Positions 34,348-43,221 of a stretch of DNA of 64,000 nucleotides are shown piece after piece. The stretch's first letter is position 1. Each line of letters begins with the position of its first letter. Location of the stretch: the NCBI GenBank assembly GCA_964462985.1, contig CAYXAA010000024.1, forward strand, positions 6,775-70,774, given 5' to 3'. The notes beneath the pieces were generated by a model, which was not told where the DNA came from, ran no database searches, and was given only the letters and a program-made list of their open reading frames with translations. This DNA is from CAYXAA01 sp964462985 (GTDB taxonomy: Bacteria; Pseudomonadota; Alphaproteobacteria; Rhizobiales; Stappiaceae). The position numbers and the translations under genes are program-made.

Positions 34348-35214
34348 ATGACCACCGTTTCTTCAGCCTTGGCGGAGGCAGTTCGCGCTGCCGACCTGCC
34401 GACCTTCGAACCCGGTTCCGTCTGGCTCGCCGGCGCAGGCCCCGGCGACCCAGGGCTGGCCACGCTCCACGTCCTCAACGGCCTCGCCCAGGCCGACGTC
34501 GTGGTCCATGACGCGCTGGTCGACACAGCCGTGCTTGCCTTTGCGCGTGAAGGCGCCGAGCTCGAGTACGCCGGCAAGCGCGGCGGCAAGCCGAGCCCGA
34601 CCCAGCGCGACATCACGCTGAAGCTGATCGAGCACGCCCGTGCGGGAAAGCGCGTCCTCCGACTCAAGGGTGGCGATCCCTTCGTCTTCGGCCGCGGCGG
34701 CGAGGAAGCTCTGGGGTTGGTCGCTGCCGGGATCCCTTTTCGTATCATCCCCGGCGTTACTGCGGGAATCGGCGGACTCGCCTACGCCGGCATTCCGGCG
34801 ACCGACCGTCACACCAACCAGGTTGTTACCTTCCTCACCGGACATGACCAGACAGGTCGGGCACCGTCGACGATCGACTGGGCCGCGATTGCCAAGGGGT
34901 CGCCCGTCATCGTCCTGTATATGGCGATGAAGCACCTCGCTCATATCGCTGCCGAACTGATCGCCGGGGGACGGGCGGTGGACGAACCCGTGGCCATTGT
35001 CTGCAATGCCTGCCTTGCCGACCAGAAGGTTCTTGAAACGACGCTCGGCCGCGCCGCCGAGGATGCCGCCCGGGCCGCATTGGAACCGCCGGCGATCATT
35101 TGCATCGGCGAAGTGGTTCGGCTGCGGGCCGGGCTCGACTGGTTGGGAGCGCTGAGCGGTCGCAAGCTCGACCCCGATCCGTTGAAGCTCGGGCAGTCGG
35201 CGGAGGCTGGATGA
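34348..35214 (+). CDS. cobA: Uroporphyrinogen-III C-methyltransferase CobA
   Basis: A 288-residue single-domain SUMT. It opens its tetrapyrrole methylase fold with VWLAGAGPGDPGLATLHVLN (about 28-47) and has VLRLKGGDPFVFGRGGEEAL (about 106-125). It transfers two methyls from SAM to uroporphyrinogen III to make precorrin-2, the entry to cobalamin and siroheme. No CysG-type ferrochelatase domain is fused. The stop overlaps the cobB start (ATGA). Confidence 0.95.
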   Translation: MTTVSSALAEAVRAADLPTFEPGSVWLAGAGPGDPGLATLHVLNGLAQADVVVHDALVDTAVLAFAREGAELEYAGKRGGKPSPTQRDITLKLIEHARAGKRVLRLKGGDPFVFGRGGEEALGLVAAGIPFRIIPGVTAGIGGLAYAGIPATDRHTNQVVTFLTGHDQTGRAPSTIDWAAIAKGSPVIVLYMAMKHLAHIAAELIAGGRAVDEPVAIVCNACLADQKVLETTLGRAAEDAARAALEPPAIICIGEVVRLRAGLDWLGALSGRKLDPDPLKLGQSAEAG

Positions 35215-36518
35215 GCACACCTGTGGCACCGGGGCTGGTGGTCGCGGCGCCTGCTTCCGGCGGCGGCAAGACCGTGACGACGCTGGCGCTGCTACGCGCC
35301 TTCCGGCGGCGCGGGCTCCGGGTGGCGGCCGCCAAGGCCGGGCCCGACTACATCGATCCCGTCTTCCATGCTGCTGCCAGCGGTCGACCTTCCGTCAACC
35401 TCGACGCCTATGCCATGCGGCCTGGCTTTCTTGCGGATCTTGCAGGCGAGCAGGCGTCCGATGCTGATCTCCTGATCGTCGAAGGCGCGATGGGGCTCTT
35501 CGACGGCGCTGCCAACGGCAGCGGTTCGACCGCCGATCTTGCCGCCTACCTTGGTCTGCCTGTCGTGCTGGTGGTCGACGCAGCCAAGCAGGCGCAGTCG
35601 GCCGCCGCCCTCGTTCGCGGTTTCCGCGACCACCGCGACGACGTCACGATCGCCGGTGTCGTGCTCAACCGCGTCGGCAGCGAGCGCCACGCCAGGATGA
35701 TCGAGGCGGCGCTGGCATTCGTCGAAATCCCCGTCCTCGGGGCGGTGCCGCGCAACCAGACATTGGACCTCCCCGAACGCCACCTCGGCCTGGTGCAGGC
35801 GATGGAGCACGGTGAATTGGAGGCATTTCTGGATGGCGCGGCAGATCTCGTCGCCGCGCACATTGATCTCCACGGCCTCGCTGCGCTGGCCAGGCCGCCA
35901 CTGATCGCGGGTGCTGGCGAGGCGCCGAGACTCCCACCGCTCGGACAGCGCATCGCTGTTGCCACGGATGAAGCATTCGCCTTTTCCTATCCGCACCTGC
36001 TCGGCGGCTGGCGCCGCCTGGGCGCGGAGATCCTGCCGTTTTCGCCGCTTGCCGATGAAGGACCGGCTGACGAGGCCGATGCGGTGTTTCTTCCCGGCGG
36101 CTATCCCGAACTTCATGCCGGACGCATCGCCGCCGCGGCAGGCTTCCGCAATGCCATGCACGCCGCGGCGGCGCGCGGCGCGCTGATCTATGGTGAGTGC
36201 GGCGGCTACATGGTACTCGGCGACGAACTGACAGACACCGAGGGCAGGAGCCACTTCATGCTCGGCCTGCTGCCCCTCGAAACCAGCTTTCGCGAGCGCC
36301 GGCTCCACCTCGGCTACCGCCGGATCTTTGCCTTTTCCGGCCTGCCGTTTAGCGGCGACCTTGTCGCCCACGAGTTTCACTATGCGACAGTGAAGGCGGA
36401 AGGCGCGGCGGAGCGGCTGTTCTTTGTCCGGGACGTTCTCGGCGCCGTACTGCCCGACATGGGGCTCAGGATCGGCCGGGTGATGGGATCTTTCGCCCAT
36501 GTGATCGACCGTTTGTAG
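35211..36518 (+). CDS. cobB: Cobyrinate/hydrogenobyrinate a,c-diamide synthase CobB
   Basis: A 435-residue two-domain enzyme. The N-terminal ATP-binding domain has ASGGGKTVTTLALLRAF (about 14-30) and the C-terminal class I glutamine amidotransferase domain has VFLPGGYPELHAG and the Cys nucleophile in GECGGYMVLG. It amidates side chains a and c of the corrinoid using glutamine and ATP. It is co-transcribed with cobA and convergent with the cobM operon, 24 bp apart. The length is normal for CbiA/CobB. Confidence 0.95.
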   Translation: MSTPVAPGLVVAAPASGGGKTVTTLALLRAFRRRGLRVAAAKAGPDYIDPVFHAAASGRPSVNLDAYAMRPGFLADLAGEQASDADLLIVEGAMGLFDGAANGSGSTADLAAYLGLPVVLVVDAAKQAQSAAALVRGFRDHRDDVTIAGVVLNRVGSERHARMIEAALAFVEIPVLGAVPRNQTLDLPERHLGLVQAMEHGELEAFLDGAADLVAAHIDLHGLAALARPPLIAGAGEAPRLPPLGQRIAVATDEAFAFSYPHLLGGWRRLGAEILPFSPLADEGPADEADAVFLPGGYPELHAGRIAAAAGFRNAMHAAAARGALIYGECGGYMVLGDELTDTEGRSHFMLGLLPLETSFRERRLHLGYRRIFAFSGLPFSGDLVAHEFHYATVKAEGAAERLFFVRDVLGAVLPDMGLRIGRVMGSFAHVIDRL

Positions 36519-36541
36519 GTTGGGCCGACAGCCGCCGAAAG

Positions 36542-37315
36542 CTAGCCGACCTTCCGTCGCACCGGCCTCAGCACATGGGCGTGCGCCGCGTCGTAAAGCG
36601 CCGAATCGCGGAAATCCTCGTCCGGCTCGAGCGCCCGGCCGACGAAGATCAACGCCGTGCGCGTGATCTTGGCCACGCGCACCTTTTCGCGGATGTCGGC
36701 CAAAGTGCCACGAAGGAATGCCTGATCGGGCCAGCCGACGCGGTAGGCGACGATCACAGGACAGTCAGCGCCATAAAGCGGGATGAGCTGGCGTTCGATC
36801 TCACGCAGATTGCGGACCGAGAGGTGGATCGCCAGTGTCGCACCCGACTGACCGAGCGTGGCGAGATCCTCGCCCTTGGGCATCGCCGAGGACTTCATGG
36901 CGGTGCGGGTCAGAATGACGGTCTGGGCAATCTCCGGCACTGTCAGTTCCTGGCCGAGGGCCGCGGCCGCCGCTGCAAAGGCCGGAACGCCCGGCGTGAC
37001 GTCGAACGGAATGCCGAGCGCCTTCAGTCGCCGGATCTGTTCGGCAATCGCGCCATAGAGCGATGGGTCGCCGGAGTGGACCCGGGCCACGTCCTCGCCG
37101 CGCGCCTCGGCGGCTTCCATCTCCGCCAGGATCTCGTCGAGCGTCATCGATGCCGTGTCGATCACACGTGCATCGTCCGGTGCCGCCGCGACCACGGACT
37201 CCGGAACCAGCGAGCCGGCGTAGAGGCAGACCGGGCACGACTGGATCAGCTTCAGGCCCTTGACGGTGATGAGCTCAGGGTCGCCTGGGCCGGCGCCGAT
37301 GAAATGGACGGTCAT
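36542..37315 (-). CDS. cobM: Precorrin-4 C11-methyltransferase CobM (CbiF)
   Basis: A 257-residue tetrapyrrole methylase opening MTVHFIGAGPGDPELITVKG with the CPVCLYAGSLVPE segment (about 29-41) characteristic of CobM/CbiF. It methylates C-11 with SAM. The start overlaps the stop of the cbiG-cobJ fusion (ATGA). It is the last gene of the minus-strand cobalamin operon. Confidence 0.95.
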   Translation of the reverse strand: MTVHFIGAGPGDPELITVKGLKLIQSCPVCLYAGSLVPESVVAAAPDDARVIDTASMTLDEILAEMEAAEARGEDVARVHSGDPSLYGAIAEQIRRLKALGIPFDVTPGVPAFAAAAAALGQELTVPEIAQTVILTRTAMKSSAMPKGEDLATLGQSGATLAIHLSVRNLREIERQLIPLYGADCPVIVAYRVGWPDQAFLRGTLADIREKVRVAKITRTALIFVGRALEPDEDFRDSALYDAAHAHVLRPVRRKVG

Positions 37316-39132
37316 TCTTGCCCCTCGATCCGCTTGGCATAGCCGCGCGGTGTGTAGACGAACGGCTTTCCAGAGCCGGTCGGCACCATCTTTGACTGAG
37401 AGGAGCCGACAAGGACGGTGGTCAGCATGTCGACCTCCTCCACGGTAAGCGCTTCAAGCGTCGTGGCGCGCACGGTCTCACCAACGCGCCCGAGATTGAC
37501 GCCGAGCACAACCGGCGTCTGCGGCGGCCGATGCTGGAGCAGGATCTCTCGGGCGGCGGCAAGCTGACTGCGGCGGCGCTGCGACACGGGGTTATAGAAG
37601 GCGATGACGAAGTCGCCTTCTGCCGCGGCCTTGATGCGGCGTTCGATCGTTTCCCACGGCGTCAGCAGGTCCGACAGCGAGATGGCGCAGAAGTCATGGC
37701 CGAGCGGCGCGCCGATTCTCGCAGCCACCGCTTGCAGGGCGGAAATGCCCGGTGCTGCGACGACCTCGATGCGCTTGGCTTGCGCCGACACGCCGCCGTC
37801 CTCCTCCGCCCGATCCAGCAGTTCGAAAACCAGAGCGCCCATGGCGTAGATGCCAGCGTCGCCCGAGGAGACCAGCGCAACGCTGCGGCCCTGACCCGCC
37901 CGCTCCAGCGCGAACCGCACCCGCCCCTCCTCGGCGCCGAGCGGGTAAGCATGGCGCGGCTTGCCTTGGATCAACGGTGCGACCAGGTCAAGATAGAGGC
38001 CGTAACCGACGACCTCCTCGGCCTCCAGCAGCAGCCGCGAGGCCTCGGGTGTGCGCCAGGCGTCGCTGCCGGGACCAATGCCGATCACCGCAAGCCGTCC
38101 TCGCGACCGCCCGACCGTCTTTGGATCCAGCGGAGCCGGCGCGCGCGCGATCGCGACTGTGGCGTTGGCGGACTTGCGCTTCCCCACGACAAGTGATCCT
38201 TCCGGGCCGGCGGCGGCAAGTGCGGCGCCTTCGGCCACGCCATGGCAGCCGACTTCGGCAAAGACGACGCCGGACGGATTGGCGAGCCGCGGAGTCTCAG
38301 CTTCGAGGGCCTCTGCAGAGAACACCCGGAACGGCACGCCGAGCGTATCCGCCGCCGCCTGCATTGCTGGCTCGTCGGCTTTAAGATCGAGGCTCGTCAC
38401 CACCGCCACCGCACCCTCGGCTAGGTCCGCCTCTGCAAGCGCGCCGCGGACAAGAGCGATCAGCTCCTCGGGCGGGCAGCCGCGGGAGGCGCCGACGCCG
38501 ATTGCGAGGCGGCAAGGATGGTAGACCAGTGTGTCGGCATCGCCCTTCACTGCCCGCTCGGTGAAGACCAGCCGGAGCGTGGCCGCCGGCACCACCGGCA
38601 GCCGTGTCGTCGGTAGCCAGGGGGCGGTGCCGTCAATCATGACCGGTTCGCCGGCGAGCAGCCGTGCCATCACGCCCTTGGCGTCGTTGATGTTCTGCAG
38701 TCGCCACCCGCGGGGCGGTGTGTCGAGGGGCACGCCGAGTGCGGTGTCGCCGGCGGTGGTAACGGCGGCATGGCCGCCGGTGAGTGCGGCGATGTCGCGG
38801 GCGAGCTGGTTGGCACCGCGATGGCCGCCAAGGAGCGGCACAACGCTGGTGCCGTCCTCGGAGACGACAACTACGGGCGGCTCCGAACGCTTGTCGGTGA
38901 TCACAGCGGCAAGCGCTCGAATAAGAATCCCGCTTGCGCAAACACCGATGATCGGCGCTCCAGCCTGATAGAGTGCCCGGATATGGTCGAGCGTCTCGGC
39001 GAAGGCGACGTCGGTGCCGGAAACCCGGTGCGCGAGGCCGTGCAGCCGGGCGCGCGGGACGCCGGCAGCAATGTGCTCGGCTGTCGCACGCGCAGCCGGC
39101 GTCAGGACGAGGACGGCGGGGGAAGCATCCAA
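37312..39132 (-). CDS. CbiG-CobJ fusion: cobalt-precorrin-5A hydrolase / precorrin-3B C17-methyltransferase
   Basis: A 606-residue bifunctional protein. Residues about 1-330 are CbiG, including the N-terminal domain (GVCASGILIRALAAVITDK, then VVPLLGGHRGANQLARDIA) and the C-terminal CobE-like domain (GVGASRGCPPEELIALV). Residues about 350-600 are the methylase CobJ/CbiH (LAVIGIGPGSDAWRTPEA, GDAGIYAM). It joins ring contraction and lactone opening in one chain. The start is TTG at 39132, supported by GGGAG upstream and by domain content; it overlaps the end of cobI by 31 bp. In-frame starts further upstream would read through cobI in a non-conserved frame. Confidence 0.92.
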   Translation of the reverse strand: MDASPAVLVLTPAARATAEHIAAGVPRARLHGLAHRVSGTDVAFAETLDHIRALYQAGAPIIGVCASGILIRALAAVITDKRSEPPVVVVSEDGTSVVPLLGGHRGANQLARDIAALTGGHAAVTTAGDTALGVPLDTPPRGWRLQNINDAKGVMARLLAGEPVMIDGTAPWLPTTRLPVVPAATLRLVFTERAVKGDADTLVYHPCRLAIGVGASRGCPPEELIALVRGALAEADLAEGAVAVVTSLDLKADEPAMQAAADTLGVPFRVFSAEALEAETPRLANPSGVVFAEVGCHGVAEGAALAAAGPEGSLVVGKRKSANATVAIARAPAPLDPKTVGRSRGRLAVIGIGPGSDAWRTPEASRLLLEAEEVVGYGLYLDLVAPLIQGKPRHAYPLGAEEGRVRFALERAGQGRSVALVSSGDAGIYAMGALVFELLDRAEEDGGVSAQAKRIEVVAAPGISALQAVAARIGAPLGHDFCAISLSDLLTPWETIERRIKAAAEGDFVIAFYNPVSQRRRSQLAAAREILLQHRPPQTPVVLGVNLGRVGETVRATTLEALTVEEVDMLTTVLVGSSQSKMVPTGSGKPFVYTPRGYAKRIEGQE

Positions 39133-39833
39133 GCTTCGTCTCCCTTGTAAATCAGGATCATCGAGAAATAAGGAGCCATTGCCGCCTCGACGTGCTCCAA
39201 CGGCGCAACGCGCTCGTTGTTGAGCGTGGCGCGCTCGACATAGCCGGCATGGCGAAGCAGCCCCATGGCGGCGAGCAGCGCTTTCAGCCGTGGGAGGTGG
39301 CGTCCCACCTTCATGAGGGCGACCGCCTCGGCCCGCTCGACGTGAGCGCGGATCACTTCGTTCGGCAGGGTGGCCGGAATAACCGTGAGCACATCGCAGC
39401 GTGACGTCAGTGGCCGGCGAAGCCGGGAGGCGCAAGCGGTGAGTGAGGTGACACCCGGCACGATCTCGCAGGGGAAGCGCTCCGACAGGCGCTCGTAGAG
39501 ATACATGAAGGAACCGTAGAAGAACGGGTCTCCTTCGCAAAGCGTGACGACATCGCAGCCTTGCGCGAGCACCGCGGCGATTTCCTCGGCCGCGGCGTCA
39601 TAAACGGCCCTCGCCGGATGACGCTCGATGCGCATCGGCACGACGATCGGAATCTCTCGAGCGTTCGGCGGGATGATCGCCGCAGCAATCGAACGGGCGA
39701 AACTTTTACCCGTATCGGGCGCGGGATAGGCCACGACCCTCGCCGAGGCGATCAGCCGGTGCGCCTTGACCGTCATCAGCTCCGGATCCCCGGGGCCGAG
39801 GCCAATGCCGTAGAGTGTGCCCGGCGTGCTCAC
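39102..39833 (-). CDS. cobI: Precorrin-2 C20-methyltransferase CobI (CbiL)
   Basis: A 243-residue tetrapyrrole methylase opening with GTLYGIGLGPGDPELMTVKA and containing CEGDPFFYGSFMYLYERL and PGVTSLTACAS. It methylates C-20 of (cobalt-)precorrin-2. The start is GTG at 39833, overlapping the cobL stop (GTGA). The 3' end carries the TTG start of the cbiG-cobJ fusion. Confidence 0.95.
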   Translation of the reverse strand: MSTPGTLYGIGLGPGDPELMTVKAHRLIASARVVAYPAPDTGKSFARSIAAAIIPPNAREIPIVVPMRIERHPARAVYDAAAEEIAAVLAQGCDVVTLCEGDPFFYGSFMYLYERLSERFPCEIVPGVTSLTACASRLRRPLTSRCDVLTVIPATLPNEVIRAHVERAEAVALMKVGRHLPRLKALLAAMGLLRHAGYVERATLNNERVAPLEHVEAAMAPYFSMILIYKGDEAWMLPPPSSS

Positions 39834-41035
39834 GGCTTTACCACGCTCCATTGTGTCACCGGCATCAGCGGACGCCAGCCGGTAAACTCGCCAACGGGCG
39901 ACGCGTGAGAGACGGCAAGACGGCAGAGTTCGCCGCCGCGATGACGAAAGGCCGCAAGCAGCACCGCTTCGCTCTCTACCGTCACGGCATTGGCAACGAG
40001 CCGGCCACCGGACTTCAGGGCCGCCCAGGCGGCATCGATGACCCCGGCGGCCGTCAGGCCGCCGCCGAGGAAGATCGCATCGGGGGCAGGGAGGCCGCCA
40101 AATCCGTCCGGCGCGGCGGCGTCGATCAGCTCTAGGCCCGGAGTGCCAAGGGCTGCAGCATTTGCCAGCGCCGCGCTGCGGCGGTCGGCACGGGGCTCAA
40201 GGCCGATGGCCCGAGCGCCGCGCGCGGCGCGCATCCATTCGATACCGACCGCGCCCGAGCCTGCGCCGACGTCCCAGAGCAGCGCTCCTGGCAGTGGCTG
40301 CAGCTTGGCGAGAGTTGCGGCGCGAATCTCGCGCTTGGTGATCTTGCCGTCGTGGCGGAAGGACTCGTCGGGAAGTCCGGGCACGCGCGGCCGGAGCGGC
40401 GTGTGGCGCACGGCCGCCGCCTCGATCGCGATAAGATGAAAAGCCTTGACCGCTGCGTTCCAGCGCTCCGCAGTACCAGAGATGACGCGCTCGCGCGGCC
40501 CGCCCATATGCTCCAGGACAGTCAGACGGCTAGCGCCGTAACCCTCGTCGGCAAGGAGGTCCGCCACCTGCTGCGGCGCCTCCGCTCCCCCGGTCAGGCA
40601 GAGCAGCCGGGCGGCGGGGAAAAGGTGACCCCGAAGCAGATCGACCGGCCGGCCGTGCAGTGACAGACAATCCACGTCCTGCAGCGGCCAGCCCAGTCGT
40701 GCGGCGGCGAGCGAAAAGGCGGAAGGTGCCGGCAGCACCAGCATCTCCTCCGCCGGGAACCGGCGCGCTAGGGTCGCGCCGAGGCCGAACCACATCGGGT
40801 CGCCGGTGGTGAGCGCCACGGTCGGTCGGCCGCGGCGCGCCGCCAGCGCCTCGATTCCGGCAGGAAGCGGCGAGGGCCAGGCCACGGTCTCGGCGGAAAG
40901 CGGCCCGGCGAGATCGAAATGCCGCGCAGCGCCGAAAACGATCTCCGCCTCGTCGAGCAGGCGGCGGGCGACGGCGGAAAGCCCGCCGCGGCCGTCCTCG
41001 CCGATGCCGATCACCGTGAGCCAAGGCGTGGTCAC
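39830..41035 (-). CDS. cobL: Precorrin-6Y C5,15-methyltransferase CobL (CbiE-CbiT)
   Basis: A 401-residue two-domain enzyme. The N-terminal CbiE-like methylase opens WLTVIGIGEDGRGGLS and has TGDPMWFGLGATLARRF. The C-terminal CbiT-like domain (about 225-400) starts with the linker FRHDGKITKREIRAATLAKL and has the SAM site LLWDVGAGSGAVGIEWMR. It methylates C-5 and C-15 and decarboxylates the acetate on ring C. The GTG start overlaps the cobH stop (GTGA). Confidence 0.95.
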   Translation of the reverse strand: MTTPWLTVIGIGEDGRGGLSAVARRLLDEAEIVFGAARHFDLAGPLSAETVAWPSPLPAGIEALAARRGRPTVALTTGDPMWFGLGATLARRFPAEEMLVLPAPSAFSLAAARLGWPLQDVDCLSLHGRPVDLLRGHLFPAARLLCLTGGAEAPQQVADLLADEGYGASRLTVLEHMGGPRERVISGTAERWNAAVKAFHLIAIEAAAVRHTPLRPRVPGLPDESFRHDGKITKREIRAATLAKLQPLPGALLWDVGAGSGAVGIEWMRAARGARAIGLEPRADRRSAALANAAALGTPGLELIDAAAPDGFGGLPAPDAIFLGGGLTAAGVIDAAWAALKSGGRLVANAVTVESEAVLLAAFRHRGGELCRLAVSHASPVGEFTGWRPLMPVTQWSVVKP

Positions 41036-41700
41036 GGGGTCGTCTCCTCGGGCAGGCCGGCCGCAAGGGCGTTGACGGCCGCCGCCGCGAGGGCCGAGCC
41101 GCCGCGTCGGCCGCGCAGCGTGAGGAAAGGGACACCGAAGGGATTTTGCGCAAGCGCTTGCTTTGACTCGGCAGCACCGACAAACCCCACGGGAAAGCCG
41201 AGCACGACGGCGGGCTTTGGAAAGCCTTCGGCGATCCGCTCCAATAGGTGGAACAGTGCGGTCGGCGCATTGCCGATCGCCACGACCGCGCCGTCGAGCC
41301 GATCCCGCCACAGGTCGACGGCGGCAGCGGAACGGGTGGTGCCGAGACGGCGGGCGTGCTCGGCGATGCCGGGGGCGTCGAGAGTGCAGATCACTTCGTT
41401 CTGTTGCGGCAATCGGCCTGCGTTGATCCCGTGCTCCACCATCCGTGAATCGACCAGCACCGGGGCGCCATCCGCCAGCGACGTCCGCGCCCGCTCCCCG
41501 GCGCCGTCGGACCAGGCGAGGTCGGGCAGGATATCAGGCATGCCGCAGGCATGGACCAGGCGCACCGCAATGTCGCGCAAGTCTGCCGGTACTGCGGTGA
41601 GATCCGTCTCGGCCCGCAACATGGCGAAAGACCGCCGGTAGATCGCTGCAGGATCACGCTCGTACTCGTAGCGTCGGCCGGGGGGCGGCAGTTCGATCAT
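41032..41700 (-). CDS. cobH: Precorrin-8X methylmutase CobH (CbiC)
   Basis: A 222-residue enzyme with the CbiC pattern RRYEYERDPAAIYRRSF, VDSRMVEHGINAGRLP (with the catalytic His, residue 90) and PAVVLGFPVGFVGAAESK. It moves the methyl group from C-11 to C-12 to make (cobalt-)hydrogenobyrinate. The ATG at 41700 overlaps the cbiX stop (ATGA), which excludes the longer in-frame reading. Confidence 0.95.
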   Translation of the reverse strand: MIELPPPGRRYEYERDPAAIYRRSFAMLRAETDLTAVPADLRDIAVRLVHACGMPDILPDLAWSDGAGERARTSLADGAPVLVDSRMVEHGINAGRLPQQNEVICTLDAPGIAEHARRLGTTRSAAAVDLWRDRLDGAVVAIGNAPTALFHLLERIAEGFPKPAVVLGFPVGFVGAAESKQALAQNPFGVPFLTLRGRRGGSALAAAAVNALAAGLPEETTP

Positions 41701-42797
41701 CGCCGCATCGATTTCGGTCCGAGCGGATGATCCGCATGCGGATAAGGGTGGTGATGATGACCGTGGTCGTGATGGCCATGACCATGGTGATGGTGGTGAT
41801 GATCGTGAGTGTGGTGATCGCCATGCTGATGATGATCGTGGTGGTGTCCCGCCACCTTCTGGCGCTCGCAGGCGCCGGTGCAAACCTCCTCGCATAGATG
41901 GCATTCGGCCGACGCACCGAGGCCCTCGACGTGGTGGTGGTGGCTTTCCTGCGGCAGCCCGACTTCCGCCTCGAAGCCGAGCACCTGCTCGCGATACTTG
42001 CACATCTGGCAGTTCATCAGGTTGGCGCCTTCGAGGATCTCGTTGACCCGCTCCTCGAAGGTGTCGAGCACCAGCGGATGGTCGTTCAGATAGCCAGCCT
42101 TGATAAACTCGATCTCCGGATGCCGCTCGGCGACTTCGTCGGTGTAGGCGTAGATCCGGCTGACCAGGACGCCGGTGAAGAGAAAATAAGGAAACACGAC
42201 GATGCGGCGATAGCCGAGCCTGGCCGCGTGCTCCAGGGCCGGCTCGACCAGCGGGAAGGTCACGCCAGAATAGGCAGTCTCGGCCCAGCCAAAGCCCATG
42301 CCTTCCCATAGCAGCCGCGTCACTTTGGCCACGTTCGAATTGGCGTCCGGATCCGATGCGCCGCGACCGACCACGACGAGCAGAGTTTCGGCGCGCGGGA
42401 TGTCGTCGCCTGCACGTTCCAGCGCCTCGTGGATGCGTTCGCCGGCGGCGCGCACCATGCGTGTATCGATCGCCAGCTCGCGGCCGTAGTCGATCGTCAC
42501 GTCCGGATGCTCGGTCGCATAGGTGTTGAGCACCGACGGGATGTCGTTCTTGGCATGGCCGGCGGCGAACAGCATACCTGGCACGGCCAGGATACGGGTG
42601 CAGCCCGCCTCCCGCAGCCGGTCGAGCCCGTCACGGATCACCGGCTCGGCGAACTCGAGATAGCCGTAGTCAACCGGCCACTTGGGAAAACGCGCGCGCA
42701 GCCCCTCGGCCAGACGCGCGAACTCCTTCACCGCACCGCGGTTGCGGCTGCCGTGGCCGCAGACCATCAATCCGAGTTTTTCACTGGCGCCCCTCAT
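41697..42797 (-). CDS. cbiX: Sirohydrochlorin cobaltochelatase CbiX, long form with His-rich tail
   Basis: A 366-residue chelatase with two tandem CbiX domains: residues 1-130 with His15 (GHGSRN) and His81 (AAGHAKND), and 138-255 with VVVGRGASDPDANSN. The C-terminal extension has the MNCQMC motif (Cys263, Cys266), further cysteines at 299, 302, 306 and 310, and a His tract over 318-356. It inserts cobalt into sirohydrochlorin early in the pathway. The MxCxxC and His-rich arrangement is known from Bacillus megaterium CbiX, where it holds an Fe-S cluster. ATG at 42797 has no own ribosome binding site and overlaps the stop of a short leader ORF. Confidence 0.92.
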   Translation of the reverse strand: MRGASEKLGLMVCGHGSRNRGAVKEFARLAEGLRARFPKWPVDYGYLEFAEPVIRDGLDRLREAGCTRILAVPGMLFAAGHAKNDIPSVLNTYATEHPDVTIDYGRELAIDTRMVRAAGERIHEALERAGDDIPRAETLLVVVGRGASDPDANSNVAKVTRLLWEGMGFGWAETAYSGVTFPLVEPALEHAARLGYRRIVVFPYFLFTGVLVSRIYAYTDEVAERHPEIEFIKAGYLNDHPLVLDTFEERVNEILEGANLMNCQMCKYREQVLGFEAEVGLPQESHHHHVEGLGASAECHLCEEVCTGACERQKVAGHHHDHHQHGDHHTHDHHHHHHGHGHHDHGHHHHPYPHADHPLGPKSMRR

Positions 42798-42835
42798 CGG
42801 ACGGCCGTCCGGGTCTCGCTCGCACCGATTGCCAT
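42794..42835 (-). CDS. 13-codon leader ORF coupled to cbiX
   Basis: ATG at 42835 with GAGGGAG 8 nt upstream encodes MAIGASETRTAVR and ends in a TGA that overlaps the cbiX ATG (ATGA). cbiX itself lacks a ribosome binding site, so the leader probably delivers ribosomes to it. It lies between the riboswitch and cbiX. Confidence 0.4.
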   Translation of the reverse strand: MAIGASETRTAVR

Positions 42836-42884
42836 GGCTTTTCTCCCTCGTCTTTCGGCGCGACGATTCGCTCGGGCGAGGGAA

Positions 42885-43055
42885 AAACCGGCCAAGCACG
42901 GCTTCGGCCCGCCTCGGTGGGGCGGACTACCGCGGATCGGACAGCTCCGGACTGGGCCCCCGGCTTGGGTCGGCCGCCACCGGACTCGCTTTCAGCCCCT
43001 CGTCGGGACGCCGTCTCTGGTCGGGCACGCTAGTTTACCGCACCGGCGCCGGCAA
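42885..43055 (-). promoter_or_regulatory. Probable cobalamin riboswitch upstream of cbiX
   Basis: Read on the minus strand, the region has in order GGCGCCGGTGCGG, a purine stretch GCTGAAAGCGAGTCCGGTG resembling the conserved GGGAA-CCGGTG core, GTCCGGAGCTGTCC followed by CCGCGGTAG resembling the conserved CCGG-GCTG-CGCAACGGTA block, and a GCCCCACCGAGGCGGGC hairpin. It is GC-rich and lies 90-260 bp before a cobalamin operon. Several core positions depart from consensus, so a covariance search is needed. Confidence 0.55.
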
Positions 43056-43221
43056 GCCGAATTCCGACGTCAGGAGAGAGGCAAAGCGACGCCCTGCCTG
43101 CACGGCAATGGGCGCGGCAGCGCGCGAACGGAGGTGATTTACTGAAGTTTAACGCTTCGACGAAACCGGCGTTTCACCTTTTCCCGCCAGGGTGCCGCTT
43201 CAGGTCGGAAGGGAGCCGCGA

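Noticed and set aside
41740..41850. Simple-sequence repeat that might be a phase-variable tract
   Set aside because: The mixed CAT/CAC units encode the His-rich CbiX tail, with interspersed Asp, Gly and Gln; there is no uniform repeat unit.
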